Notes: generated by a model from the sequence alone, not told the origin. Positions 38,655 through 48,121 are shown, counted from the stretch's first letter. The stretch: 64,000 nucleotides of DNA from Rhodospirillales bacterium (GCA_028345065.1 JAOMCN010000003.1:31880-95879); one strand, 5' to 3'. Numbers and translations are program-made.

Positions 38655-39659
38655 TTATTTTTCGGGACTAGGTTCTATCTTGGTTTCACTGTCAACAGAC
38701 ACTAACACTGTTTCCTTCTCCAGTTTTATCTCGGGATCGGGTTCTTTATTAGTCTCTGCATCAATAGACTCTAACTCCGTTTCCTGCTCCGGTTTTACTT
38801 CGGAATCAGGTTCTTTCAGAGATTCTGGATTGGGGCCTTTTAATTCCACAGTTTGACTGTCCTGTGGTTGAAAAGGAATATCAGTTGGAACAGACTCTTC
38901 GTTTGCTTCAGATGGTAAAACTTCTGTTGGCGCTTCTTCTAATGCACCCAAGTCTTTTCCTCCGTGGGCAATTTCATCTTGAATACCCGACAAAACAGCT
39001 CCTGAAATTAGGTCGCAGTATAAGTTGATAGCACGTATCGAGTCATCGTTACCCGGTATAGGGTGATCTATACCTTTTGGATTACTGTTGGTGTCAATTA
39101 CGCCAACAACTGGTATACCAAGTTTATTTGCCTCCGCAACGGCGATGTCTTCCTTGTTAGTATCCACAATAAATAAAATATCAGGAAGGCCACCTAACTC
39201 CTTTATCCCTCCTAAATCTCGTTCTAATTTGTCTCGCTGTCGGGTTACCTTTAGTAATTCCTTTTTTGTGAGACCTATATTCCCCTCTGACAGTAATTCA
39301 TCCAGTTTATGAAGCTGTTTAATAGAATTGGAAATAGTATTCCAATTCGTCATCATTCCCCCCAGCCAACGGTGATTCACATAATATTGACCACACCGTT
39401 TAGCAGCTTCTTCAACCGGGGCGCTTGCTTGTCTTTTTGTTCCAACAAGCAAAACGCGTCCTCCACCGGCGACAATGTCGTTCACCGTTTGCATGGCTCT
39501 ATATAATAACGGTACAGTTTGTTGAAGATCTAGTATATGAACACCCTGACGAATTCCATATATATAGGGTTCCATTTTAGGGTTCCAGCGACGGGTAACG
39601 TGTCCAAAGTGAACGCCAGATTCTAGAAGTTGCCGCATAGTAAAAGTTGGCAATGCCAT
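38655..39659 (-). CDS. rpsB: Ribosomal protein S2 with long acidic repeat tail
   Basis: Small-subunit protein; recruits S1. 334 residues against about 240-260 in the family. The S2 core is normal ([79 protein letters not shown]). From about residue 245 there is an acidic, Pro/Glu/Ser/Thr-rich tail containing two 23-residue repeats and a partial third. ATG has GGAG 9 nt upstream, and this GGAG can pair with a complementary stretch in the leader. Confidence 0.97.
   Translation of the reverse strand: MALPTFTMRQLLESGVHFGHVTRRWNPKMEPYIYGIRQGVHILDLQQTVPLLYRAMQTVNDIVAGGGRVLLVGTKRQASAPVEEAAKRCGQYYVNHRWLGGMMTNWNTISNSIKQLHKLDELLSEGNIGLTKKELLKVTRQRDKLERDLGGIKELGGLPDILFIVDTNKEDIAVAEANKLGIPVVGVIDTNSNPKGIDHPIPGNDDSIRAINLYCDLISGAVLSGIQDEIAHGGKDLGALEEAPTEVLPSEANEESVPTDIPFQPQDSQTVELKGPNPESLKEPDSEVKPEQETELESIDAETNKEPDPEIKLEKETVLVSVDSETKIEPSPEK
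38658..38813 (-). repeat. Tandem 69-bp repeats encoding the S2 tail
   Basis: Two imperfect 69-bp units (38745-38813 and 38676-38744) plus an 18-bp partial unit encode [16 protein letters not shown]..., [16 protein letters not shown]... and EPSPEK. The period and the shared first residues show tandem duplication inside the gene. Confidence 0.8.
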
Positions 39660-39763
39660 ATTTTTATTCTCCGGTTAAACCTCCACAGACACATAATTTC
39701 AACTAAGAAACACCGGAGCGGTAGGTGATAATGTTGCATCACTCCCGCCAAGTCTATGTGTGG
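39660..39763 (-). promoter_or_regulatory. Structured rpsB 5' leader, possible S2 autoregulatory element
   Basis: Three helices can be drawn. (A) CTCCGGT at plus 39669-39675, which holds the complement of the Shine-Dalgarno, pairs with ACCGGAG at 39712-39718 (7 bp). (B) ACACATA at 39689-39695 pairs with TATGTGT at 39755-39761 (7 bp). (C) a hairpin of GCGG/CCGC plus GTGAT/ATCAC lies at 39718-39748. A and B cross, so they form a pseudoknot or are alternative folds. Helix A would hide the rpsB ribosome binding site. S2 is known to repress its own mRNA in E. coli; the link here is inference. Confidence 0.5.
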
Positions 39764-39773
39764 TTTTGTTTAG

Positions 39774-39825
39774 CGACTATTTATTTAGATTTTTATGTTC
39801 GACTATTTATTTAGATTGTTATGTT
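39774..39825. repeat. Tandem 26-bp duplication upstream of rpsB
   Basis: Two adjacent 26-bp copies (39774-39799 and 39800-39825), each starting CGACTATTTATTTAGATT, differ at one base. They lie between a candidate -10 (TATACT on the minus strand, plus 39847-39852) and the structured leader, so they may be in the transcribed 5' region. Confidence 0.75.
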
Positions 39826-40046
39826 AACGCAAGCTTAAAAACAGACAGTATAAGCCGATAATCAATTTGTTAAAGCATGAATTTAAAACCTGAAAGAGGA
39901 AATAATTTAATTAATGACAATGTCTTAGATACAAATTAATAATGGTGTAAGGTATATGTGGTGTCACTTAACCAGAAGACAGTGATATATACGATTATTT
40001 TGTCCATAGATTAATTTTGGCTGGAAAAAATCTGCCTCCTATATCC
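39826..40046. other. Remaining intergenic region rpsB-dnaE
   Basis: Part of the 387-nt gap between dnaE and rpsB. It is AT-rich and should hold the rpsB promoter: TATACT on the minus strand (39847-39852) is a good -10, with no clear -35. No ORF, tRNA or strong terminator for dnaE is visible. Confidence 0.4.
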
Positions 40047-43000
40047 CTATATTTCTATTACGTCGATAATACCGGGGATAGATTTGACTGAATGAGTAAG
40101 GTGGTTGGAAACGTTATAGGTTTTCGGTAACCGCACTTCAACCTCAAGTAATTTGTTGACCCGCGAGACCAATATCACCTCGCCTTGACCTACGCCTCCA
40201 CTGCCAAGCACCCTTTTTAGTGAAGGCAGGGTCTCTTTTTCATCAACGAATATCTTTAGTCCTGCACATTCGAACGTATCCATTTCTTCCAAGCTTTGAA
40301 CGTCATGTGCAGTAATACGTACTGTTTCGTTTTCAAATTGTGCAGTAGCTTTAACAAAGATGGTTTGTCCCGAGAAAAGAATATGGTTCTTAGCTGCTAA
40401 TAGTTCAGAAAAAACAATAATTTCGTATAACCCGGATTGATCAGATAATTGGAGGAATGAATATCGTTTTCCTTTTTGAGAAAGCCTGTCTTTTTTGCTA
40501 ATTATGACCCCCGCCAGGGTGACCAGGCCTTGCCTTTTAGCTTCTTCAATTTCAACAATTTTCTTAATTTTAAGCCGTTTTAATACATTGGTGTAATTGT
40601 CAAGTGGATGCGCAGATAAATAAAAACCAATTGCATCAAATTCTTCTTTAAGTCGTTCCATTGGCTCCCAGTCAGGGACGTCCGGTAAATTTATTTTATC
40701 AGAAATAAGATCTTCTGAAGCAAATAATCTTATCTGGTCGCTTTCTCTTTCTCGTTGTGTGACATTGCCTTGTCGAATGATCGTCTCTGTTCCCTCAAAC
40801 AACTGCCGTCGATTTGACGTCAGTTGATCGAGCGTACCCGCTTTAACTAAATTTTCGAACTGCCGTTTACTGATAATTTTACTATCTAAGCGTGTAACCA
40901 AATCTCGGAGATTGTCAAAAGGACCATATTCATCACGGTTTATCACCAGACTTTCCATAGCCGATTGCCCCACGTTCTTTATTGCTGCAAGTGCATACCT
41001 AACCGCTGCTGTTTGATGTCCTTCCTTTTTCTCTAACTCGACGGAAAACACCGCCTTAGATTTGTTGATATCGGGTTCTAATAGGTTAATATTTATGCGG
41101 TCAAGTTCCTGCTTAAATGCATTGAGTTTGTCAGTATTGTGTATGTCTAAGGTCATGGAAGCAGCCATAAACTCAGTAGGAAAATTGGCTTTCAGGTATG
41201 CTGTTTGATAAGAAATAAACGCATAGGCTGCGGCGTGAGATTTGTTAAACCCATAACCTGCAAACTTAGCGACTTGTTCAAAAATATCGGATGCCTTTTT
41301 CTCCGGTACACCTCTACCTACTGAACCAGCTATAAAATCTTCTCGCTGCGCGTCCATTTCTTCTTTAATTTTCTTGCCCATGGCCCTCCTCAAAAGATCA
41401 GCTCCACCTAGTGTGTAACCAGCAAGTTCTTGAGCAATTTGCATGACCTGCTCTTGGTAAATCATAATACCATAGGTTTCACTGAGTATTGGTTCTAGGC
41501 TAGGGAAAAGGAAATCCGCTTCTTCGGTTCCATGTTTACGCCGTATATAGCTGGGAATATTATCCATGGGTCCCGGACGGTAAAGTGCCACAATTGCAAT
41601 GATGTCTTCAAAACTGTCCGGTTTCATATTTCGAAGGATATCTCGCATTCCTGAGCTCTCTAGTTGGAATATGCCCGTCGTTTCACCACGTCCCAGCATT
41701 TCAAAGGTGGCTGAATCATCCAGAGGTAAATTATTTAAATCGATCTCTAGATTTCTTTGTTTCAGTAATTCCTGTGTAGTGGAAAATATTGTTAGTGTCT
41801 TTAGACCTAAGAAATCAAATTTTACCAGACCAGCGGCTTCCGCCCACTTCATAGAAAATTGTGTTACGGGGATATCCGATCGGGGATCCCGGTAAAGAGG
41901 GATTAAATCCGTCAAGGGTCTATCGCCAATTACAACGCCTGCGGCATGAGTAGAAGCGTGGCGGTAAAGTCCTTCAAGTTTCATAGATATTTCTAACAAT
42001 CGGGCTACACCTGCATTGAGCTCAACCTCTTTTCGTAACAAAGGCTCATCATCTATTGCCTTTTCCAAGGTCGTTGGATTGGTGGGATTATTTGGTACCA
42101 GCTTGCAAATTCCGTCCACTTGTGCATAAGGCATACCTAAAACACGACCTACGTCCCGAAGAGCGGCTCGTGGTTGCAAGGTACCGAACGTAATAATTTG
42201 AGCAACTCTATCCTCACCATATTTATCCTGAACGTATCGAATTACCTCGTCCCTCCTTTCCTGGCAAAAATCAATATCAAAGTCCGGCATAGAAATTCGT
42301 TCAGGATTTAGAAATCGTTCAAATAAAAGTCCAAATCTCAAAGGATCTAAGTCAGTAATCGTTAGTGCCCAAGCAACTAGAGACCCTGCACCGGAACCCC
42401 TTCCAGGACCAACAGGAATCCCTTCGGCTTTTGCCCATTGAATAAAATCAGCCACAATCAAAAAGTAGCCAGAAAACCCCATTTCTCCAATAACATCTAA
42501 TTCATATCTCAAACGTTCATGATAAGGTTTAGTGATCGCTTCGATTTTTGAAAAATCATCCATGCCGATTAAGACAACTGATTGAAGGCGGTCCTTAAGG
42601 CCTAGTTTCGCTAAATCTTCTAAAACATCGTCGTCACTACGCTTGTCATCTTTCGACTTAGGAGCTGGTGGGAGTAGCGGTCTACATGTTTCTGCCATGG
42701 TTGCACAACGTTTAGCGACCAAGATTGTGTTCTCAATGGCCTCAGGTAGATCTGAGAACAAAGAACTCATCTCCTCGGCTGATTTCAGACGATGTTCCGG
42801 TGTTAACCGACGACGCTCAGACTGATCTACGTAAGTGCTTTCTGAAATACAGATTAAAGCGTCATGAGCTTCATACATGTCTTCGGATATAAAATAACAC
42901 TCATTGGTAGCGATAAGAGGTAATCCATGCTCATAAGCAAGGTTAATTAAATCTTTTTCAATGAAACGTTCTGCCTCTAAATTGTGACGCATTAGCTCCA

Positions 43001-43556
43001 CGTAGAGGCGATCTTTAAATATATCCCGGAGTTTTAGAAGAAGTGCTTCGGCGTGTTCGATTTTCCCTTGGGAAAGTAGCTTGCCAACACCGCCAGCAGG
43101 ACCACTAGTAAAGGCGATAAGCCCCTCTCCATACAAATTGAGAAGGTCATATGAGATATGACTATTCCCCAATTGATTTGCTTCTAAGTGGTATTTGCTT
43201 ACAAGTTGCAGAAGATTGTCATATCCAATGTTATTCTGAGCCAAAAGAATAATTTGGTCAGGAAGTGCGGTTTCTCCTTTTCTAAGAATGCTCGGAGTTG
43301 ACTGTCGGACATCCGTAATACCTTCCGGCATATAGGATGATACTGCTAACTGACAGCCAATTATGGGTTGTATACCCCCCTCGGCACAATTTGTAGAAAA
43401 ATCCAACGCCCCAAATAAATTACATGTATCGGTCATTGCTACCGCCGGCATCTCCATTGCTTGGCATTGCTTAACCAGGTCTGCTATTTTGATTGCTCCT
43501 TCAAGCAAGGAATAAGCAGTGTGCAATCTCAGGTGGACAAATTCTGAACGGGGCAT
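40047..43556 (-). CDS. dnaE: DNA polymerase III alpha subunit
   Basis: Replicative polymerase. I prefer the ATG at MPRSEFVHLRLHTAYSLLEGA (1169 residues); an ATG 12 codons earlier is possible, and neither has a strong Shine-Dalgarno. Domains: N-terminal PHP domain, catalytic palm with the aspartates in MPDFDIDFCQERRDEV, GRGSGAGSLVAW, fingers (IMIYQEQVMQIAQELAGYTLGGADLLRRAMGKK), a helix-hairpin-helix region and a C-terminal OB fold (VTLAGVIISKKDR). It is a DnaE1-type sequence. It is the distal gene of the proS-lolC-lolD-dnaE block. Confidence 0.97.
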   Translation of the reverse strand: MPRSEFVHLRLHTAYSLLEGAIKIADLVKQCQAMEMPAVAMTDTCNLFGALDFSTNCAEGGIQPIIGCQLAVSSYMPEGITDVRQSTPSILRKGETALPDQIILLAQNNIGYDNLLQLVSKYHLEANQLGNSHISYDLLNLYGEGLIAFTSGPAGGVGKLLSQGKIEHAEALLLKLRDIFKDRLYVELMRHNLEAERFIEKDLINLAYEHGLPLIATNECYFISEDMYEAHDALICISESTYVDQSERRRLTPEHRLKSAEEMSSLFSDLPEAIENTILVAKRCATMAETCRPLLPPAPKSKDDKRSDDDVLEDLAKLGLKDRLQSVVLIGMDDFSKIEAITKPYHERLRYELDVIGEMGFSGYFLIVADFIQWAKAEGIPVGPGRGSGAGSLVAWALTITDLDPLRFGLLFERFLNPERISMPDFDIDFCQERRDEVIRYVQDKYGEDRVAQIITFGTLQPRAALRDVGRVLGMPYAQVDGICKLVPNNPTNPTTLEKAIDDEPLLRKEVELNAGVARLLEISMKLEGLYRHASTHAAGVVIGDRPLTDLIPLYRDPRSDIPVTQFSMKWAEAAGLVKFDFLGLKTLTIFSTTQELLKQRNLEIDLNNLPLDDSATFEMLGRGETTGIFQLESSGMRDILRNMKPDSFEDIIAIVALYRPGPMDNIPSYIRRKHGTEEADFLFPSLEPILSETYGIMIYQEQVMQIAQELAGYTLGGADLLRRAMGKKIKEEMDAQREDFIAGSVGRGVPEKKASDIFEQVAKFAGYGFNKSHAAAYAFISYQTAYLKANFPTEFMAASMTLDIHNTDKLNAFKQELDRININLLEPDINKSKAVFSVELEKKEGHQTAAVRYALAAIKNVGQSAMESLVINRDEYGPFDNLRDLVTRLDSKIISKRQFENLVKAGTLDQLTSNRRQLFEGTETIIRQGNVTQRERESDQIRLFASEDLISDKINLPDVPDWEPMERLKEEFDAIGFYLSAHPLDNYTNVLKRLKIKKIVEIEEAKRQGLVTLAGVIISKKDRLSQKGKRYSFLQLSDQSGLYEIIVFSELLAAKNHILFSGQTIFVKATAQFENETVRITAHDVQSLEEMDTFECAGLKIFVDEKETLPSLKRVLGSGGVGQGEVILVSRVNKLLEVEVRLPKTYNVSNHLTHSVKSIPGIIDVIEI

Positions 43557-43656
43557 GGTAACAAGAATCTCAGATTCGAGGGAGCCTGTCATTAGGATAT
43601 AATCAAATTTGAAGAGTTATCCCCAAGTTAATTGGGACATGGGGAAGGTCTGTGGA

Positions 43657-44334
43657 TCAGTCAGGTATTAATATTCCATTCTCCAAGCGCAAAACCCTAT
43701 CCATTTTTCCTGCAAGTTCGGGGTTATGCGTGGCAATTAAGGCGGCCACTCCAGATTTTTTGACCAGCTCGGTGAGTAGGTTAAAGACCTGTTCAGCGCT
43801 ATCATGATCTAAATTTCCTGTCGGTTCGTCAGCCAACAAAAGACGTGGATCATTGGCAAGCGCTCGTGCCACAGCGACGCGTTGTTGTTCCCCTCCAGAT
43901 AGGTGTGCAGGGCGATGCGTAGAGCGATCAATAAGTTGCATAGATGTCAATAGTCTATTGGCTACATTATTTGCCTGGGTTTTACTTTTCCCAGAGATTA
44001 ATTGTGGGAGAACAATGTTTTCAAGGGCTGTGAATTCCGCTAATAGATGATGGTATTGGTAAACAAATCCAATATCCGTGCCACGAGCTTTGGTGCGGGA
44101 ATTATCATCTAGTTTGTTCATAGGTACGCCGAGGATTGAAACCCTTCCCTCTTCGGCGTTTTCTAACAGCCCCGCTATTTGTAGAAGTGTAGATTTCCCT
44201 GAACCGGAAGGTCCTATCAAGCCAACCATCTCGCCACCTTGGATTTTAAGGTTTGCTTTGTTTAGAACTACTAATGATATCGGCCCTTGAAAAAAGGTTT
44301 TTCGGATGTCTTCAAGTTCTAGAACATCGACCAT
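43657..44334 (-). CDS. lolD: Lipoprotein-releasing ABC transporter ATPase LolD
   Basis: Powers release of outer-membrane lipoproteins from the inner membrane. 225 residues with Walker A GPSGSGKST, Q-loop FVYQYHHLLAEFTALENI (a LolD feature), signature LSGGEQQRVAVARAL, Walker B LLLADEPTGNLD and H-loop THNPEL. It follows the permease gene by 9 nt. Confidence 0.97.
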   Translation of the reverse strand: MVDVLELEDIRKTFFQGPISLVVLNKANLKIQGGEMVGLIGPSGSGKSTLLQIAGLLENAEEGRVSILGVPMNKLDDNSRTKARGTDIGFVYQYHHLLAEFTALENIVLPQLISGKSKTQANNVANRLLTSMQLIDRSTHRPAHLSGGEQQRVAVARALANDPRLLLADEPTGNLDHDSAEQVFNLLTELVKKSGVAALIATHNPELAGKMDRVLRLENGILIPD

Positions 44335-44343
44335 CTCTAAAAT

Positions 44344-45588
44344 TTACTCGTACCGTAAAGCGTCAACGGGATCTAACCTGGCGGCTCTCCATGAAGGGTA
44401 TAGGGTTGCAAGAAATGTAAGTCCAAGTCCCATCAGCACTACAGTAACTATTTCTCCGGGGTTTACCTTGGCAGGTAATTGAGAGAGAAAATAGATTTCC
44501 GCTGCAAACACGTTTGTCCCTGTTAATTTTTCTATCCATTGACGAATTGTTTCAATGTTTTGGACGAAAGCAATGCCTAGTATAAAACCCATGGTAGTGC
44601 CGATAATACCCACGCTTGCACCTGATAGAAAAAATATCCGCATAATCATCGCTTTGGTCGCTCCCATCGTTCGCAATATTGCAATATCCCGACTCTTATC
44701 TTTTACTAACATAATCAGGCTGGAAATAATGTTAAAAGCTGCCACTAGAATAATGAGCGTTAGGATTAAGAACATTACGTTGCGTTCGACCTCTATGGCG
44801 TTGAAAAAACTGGAATTACTTTGTTGCCAATTAAAAAAACGGACATCACCACCAAGTACCTTTTGGATATCACGAGTTTTTCTTCGCACGTTATCAGGAT
44901 CGGATATATTAACGTCCAGATAATTGACAGCACTTGGTAGCTTAAAATATTTCTGTGCTGCAACCAAAGGCATAAAGATGAAGCTAGAATCGTATTCATG
45001 CATTCCAACGTTAAATAAGCCTGTAATTTGATACATGCGAAGACGTGGTACGGTTCCAAAGACGGTTATGTTGCCTTTAGGAGAAATTAATGTGATTTTA
45101 TCTCCAACATTTAGGTTAAGCTTAGTGGCAAGCCGTGTGCCGATTAAGACGGAATTTGTTCCTTTAAAATTTTTTAAACTGCCAAATTGAATATTATCTG
45201 AGATAATCGGTCTGTTTAATAAATGATTGGGGCTAATGCCTTTAACTAGAACTCCTGATGCCCGTCCATTTGCAGAGGCCATCACCTGCCCTTCTATTAT
45301 AGGTGTAACACTAAGTACGCCCTTCACGCGCCTCACCTTCATAGAAATTTTATCGTAATCTCTAATCGAGTTCTCGGACCCGTAGATGCTGAGATGGCCA
45401 TTTATCCCTAGAATCCGTGTTAGTAATTCTTGGCGGAAACCATTCATCACTGACATGACAATAATCAAAGTTGCAACACCAAGCGCTATACCTAATAAGG
45501 AAAACCAAGCGATAATAGAAATAAAACCTTCTTGGCGACGGGTCCGAAGATAACGCATTGCTACCATCCATTCGAAGGTGGAGAACAT
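44344..45588 (-). CDS. lolC: Lipoprotein-releasing ABC transporter permease LolC/E
   Basis: 414 residues: a first membrane helix (about 24-46, ISIIAWFSLLGIALGVATLIIVMSVMNG), a large periplasmic MacB-like domain (about 50-265) and three C-terminal helices. The end LDPVDALRYE is a typical LolC/E terminus. Only one permease gene is present, so it probably forms a homodimeric or LolF-like complex with LolD (inference). Starts 3 nt after the proS stop. Confidence 0.95.
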   Translation of the reverse strand: MFSTFEWMVAMRYLRTRRQEGFISIIAWFSLLGIALGVATLIIVMSVMNGFRQELLTRILGINGHLSIYGSENSIRDYDKISMKVRRVKGVLSVTPIIEGQVMASANGRASGVLVKGISPNHLLNRPIISDNIQFGSLKNFKGTNSVLIGTRLATKLNLNVGDKITLISPKGNITVFGTVPRLRMYQITGLFNVGMHEYDSSFIFMPLVAAQKYFKLPSAVNYLDVNISDPDNVRRKTRDIQKVLGGDVRFFNWQQSNSSFFNAIEVERNVMFLILTLIILVAAFNIISSLIMLVKDKSRDIAILRTMGATKAMIMRIFFLSGASVGIIGTTMGFILGIAFVQNIETIRQWIEKLTGTNVFAAEIYFLSQLPAKVNPGEIVTVVLMGLGLTFLATLYPSWRAARLDPVDALRYE

Positions 45589-45591
45589 TTC

Positions 45592-46908
45592 CTAAATCCT
45601 TGCTAACTTATTAAGAACTGAATTTGGTGTCATTTCATCTTTTTCACCAGTTGCTCGATTCTTTAATTCAATCACACCATTCTTAATTCCACGGGTTCCG
45701 GCAATAATTTGCCAAGGCAATCCAATTAAATCCATATTGGCAAATTTAACCCCCGCTCGTTCATCTCGATCATCATAGAGGACATTTAAACCAGCATTTC
45801 CAAGTCGGAAATAAAGGTCTTCACACGTACTATCGCAACTTTCATTACCAGAGCTAAGATTTATTATACCTATATCAAATGGCGCTACTGATTCAGGCCA
45901 AATAATGCCATCGTCATCATGTGACGCTTCAATTATCCCTGCAACTAACCGAGATATTCCAATCCCATAAGACCCCATTTCTACAGGCACTTCTTGGCCA
46001 GAGGGACTACTGATAAAAGCATTCATAGATTTTGAATATTTGGTGCCAAAATAGAAAATGTGTCCGACTTCTATCCCACGAGCAGATACCAGATCCTCTG
46101 CCAGCAATGATGCTTGGTTTAAGTTATGCTTTTCATCAGTAGCTGCATAAAGCCCCGTCCATTTATCGACTATTGGTTGGAAGTCCTCATTGTAATCAAT
46201 ATTGTCCTTAGGCAAATCAAATGAAAGAATATCTTTATGGCAGAAAACTTCAGATTCTCCTGTATCTGCAAGAATTAAAAATTCGTGGCTCATATCACCA
46301 CCAATGGGACCAGAATCTGCGGCCATTGGTATGGCTCTTAATCCCATACGAGCAAATGTGCGAAGGTAAGCCACAAACATCTTATTGTAGGTTCTTTTTG
46401 CACCCTCGAAATCCAAGTCAAAAGAATAAGTATCCTTCATCAAGAATTCACGCCCACGCATAACGCCAAAGCGGGGCCGCACCTCATCCCGGAATTTCCA
46501 TTGTATGTGGAACAAGAGTTTTGGCAGGTCCTTATAGGTACGTACCGAACCACGAAAAATTTCTGTGATTAGTTCTTCATTGGTTGGCCCGTATAGCATC
46601 TCTCTCTCATGCCGGTCTGTTATGCGCAACATTTCCTTACCGTAGTCTTCATATCGGCCACTCTCACGCCAAATTGTTGCGGGCTGAATGGTAGGCATTA
46701 ATAGTTCCTGGCAACCGGCAAAGTTTTGTTCTTCTCGCACAATTTGTTCGATTTTTTTCAGGACCCGTAAACCAAGTGGTAGCCAGGAATAAATACCGGC
46801 GCTCGATTGACGGATCATGCCAGACCGCATCATATATCTATGCGAAACAATTTGCGCTTCGGCAGGGTTTTCTTTCAGCGTCGGCATCAAAAATTTCGAC
46901 AAATACAT
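45592..46908 (-). CDS. proS: Prolyl-tRNA synthetase, short type
   Basis: Class II synthetase. 438 residues, the short alphaproteobacterial/mitochondrial-like form lacking the large editing insert between motifs 2 and 3. Motifs: [23 protein letters not shown] (motif 1), [28 protein letters not shown] (motif 2), [18 protein letters not shown] (motif 3) and a C-terminal anticodon domain ([14 protein letters not shown]). AAGGA precedes the ATG. Two adjacent hairpins lie just upstream. Confidence 0.98.
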   Translation of the reverse strand: MYLSKFLMPTLKENPAEAQIVSHRYMMRSGMIRQSSAGIYSWLPLGLRVLKKIEQIVREEQNFAGCQELLMPTIQPATIWRESGRYEDYGKEMLRITDRHEREMLYGPTNEELITEIFRGSVRTYKDLPKLLFHIQWKFRDEVRPRFGVMRGREFLMKDTYSFDLDFEGAKRTYNKMFVAYLRTFARMGLRAIPMAADSGPIGGDMSHEFLILADTGESEVFCHKDILSFDLPKDNIDYNEDFQPIVDKWTGLYAATDEKHNLNQASLLAEDLVSARGIEVGHIFYFGTKYSKSMNAFISSPSGQEVPVEMGSYGIGISRLVAGIIEASHDDDGIIWPESVAPFDIGIINLSSGNESCDSTCEDLYFRLGNAGLNVLYDDRDERAGVKFANMDLIGLPWQIIAGTRGIKNGVIELKNRATGEKDEMTPNSVLNKLARI

Positions 46909-46938
46909 TGGTTGATATTATCCTTATTTATGATTCTT

Positions 46939-46984
46939 GGTTAGGTAAGCCGAACCTTATACACCTATTTTATAGATGTATAAG
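46939..46984. promoter_or_regulatory. Two adjacent hairpins upstream of proS
   Basis: GGTT-a-GG-taag-CC-g-AACC (46939-46956) is followed directly by CTTATACA-c-CTAT-ttt-ATAG-a-TGTATAAG (46956-46984), a 12-bp stem with one mismatch. They lie between the hypothetical gene's stop and the proS ATG. Without a T-run they are not a standard terminator; they may be an operator, an RNA leader structure or a processing site. Confidence 0.45.
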
Positions 46985-47000
46985 TTTGATCTTGACCATA

Positions 47001-47438
47001 TCAAGGCGTCTGAATAACTTTTTGACATTTTGTTGTAATGGCAAGGCTATCTTTAGCATTTAGCCTCCGATCGTTTAAATAGATAGTACGACCTTTTAAT
47101 TTTATTCTTCCGACTGACATAATGGCAGAAAGACCATTAGCATCTAACCCAAATTTTTTCGCAATATCTAAATTAAGCTTGAACGTTAATTCCTTTGGCA
47201 AGGTTAGTCTCTCATCACGAAAATATTCTACGCTTTTCACTTTCTTTCCACGGACATCTACTCCAGGCTCAAAGTCTATATCGCGGTAAAACTGATGGTG
47301 TATTAATTGTCCGCAATCCTTTTTAGAAATAATTACGTTTGTTTCAGATGCCGATACTGGAAACGCGGTTATCGCAGTGAACATCGTTATAAGTGGTAAT
47401 AAATACACGGGATATAAAAATATAGTTATTTTGGACAT
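47001..47438 (-). CDS. Exported hypothetical protein
   Basis: 145 residues, no family I can name with certainty. An N-terminal signal peptide is clear (MSKITIFLYPVYLLPLITMF to about ASA at 30), so the mature protein of about 115 residues should be periplasmic. It contains the stretch FEPGVDVRGKKVKSVEY, a segment LTFKLNLDIAKKFGLDANG and the end YLNDRRLNAKDSLAI, plus two cysteines (in KDCGQLI and TKCQKV) that could form a disulfide. It lies between tag (63 nt upstream) and proS (92 nt downstream), same strand. Function unknown. Confidence 0.75.
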   Translation of the reverse strand: MSKITIFLYPVYLLPLITMFTAITAFPVSASETNVIISKKDCGQLIHHQFYRDIDFEPGVDVRGKKVKSVEYFRDERLTLPKELTFKLNLDIAKKFGLDANGLSAIMSVGRIKLKGRTIYLNDRRLNAKDSLAITTKCQKVIQTP

Positions 47439-47501
47439 TACATTTTTTCAATTTTTCAAATACTCTATAGAGCGAATCCGTTAACTAAATTGTAAACCGA
47501 A

Positions 47502-48044
47502 CTAAGGATATACTTTTTTCCAAGGAGGGTTAAGTATTTCAATTTTTTCGTAAATCGGACAATCTATACTATGAGCGCCAGGTAAGTAGCCAACGCTTTG
47601 CAAAAATTCACCAACAATTTGTTTACCTATAAATTTGAAATTTAGTTTAAATAGTTTAATCCACTCTTCCCTAACTAAAGGATGGTGTTTCTTGATCCAA
47701 TCAGCAAATCCGTCATCGGTTTTTCGGAGTTCAACTAACCTTTTTGCATTAAAAATTGTCGATTCAATTTTTGTTCGATTTCTGATAATTAAATTATTTT
47801 CTAATAATCGTTTTACGTCTTTATCGTTAAAATTTGCTACTTGGGTTACATTAAAATTGTTAAAACTTAGTTTTAATGCCTCTCGTTTTTTAAGGATAAG
47901 TAGCCAGGATAGACCGGCCTGAAAAATTTCCATTACTAGTCGTTCAAAGAGCTCTGCTTCACCTGTTATGGGAAACCCATATTCCGTATCGTGGTAATCG
48001 CGGTGTAAGGGATGTTCTAAAGCGACCTTGCAATAGTTTGACAT
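47502..48044 (-). CDS. tag: DNA-3-methyladenine glycosylase I
   Basis: Removes 3-methyladenine from DNA. 180 residues. Zinc-site residues known from E. coli Tag are present: Cys5 (YCKVA), His in DYHDTEYG, and His and Cys in GAHSIDCPIY. The catalytic region EIFQAGLSWLLILKKREAL is conserved, including the Glu. A Tyr replaces the Trp of the E. coli YHDNEWG motif. Located in a block where relatives more often have mce; probably co-transcribed with its neighbours. Confidence 0.95.
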   Translation of the reverse strand: MSNYCKVALEHPLHRDYHDTEYGFPITGEAELFERLVMEIFQAGLSWLLILKKREALKLSFNNFNVTQVANFNDKDVKRLLENNLIIRNRTKIESTIFNAKRLVELRKTDDGFADWIKKHHPLVREEWIKLFKLNFKFIGKQIVGEFLQSVGYLPGAHSIDCPIYEKIEILNPPWKKVYP

Positions 48045-48121
48045 TAAATAAATTGCCTAATTTAAATCATGTTTTGGAATGCGGTATTATCTGATTTAAA
48101 GGGTGTACTAAATACAGTTAC

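Noticed and set aside
38569-38856. Plus-strand ORF of 95 codons with Ser/Gly repeats
   Set aside because: The repeats are the reverse complement of the repeated S2 tail coding sequence.
47462-47475. CTCTATAGAG palindrome between tag and the hypothetical gene
   Set aside because: Only 10 bp without loop or T-run; expected by chance in a window this size.
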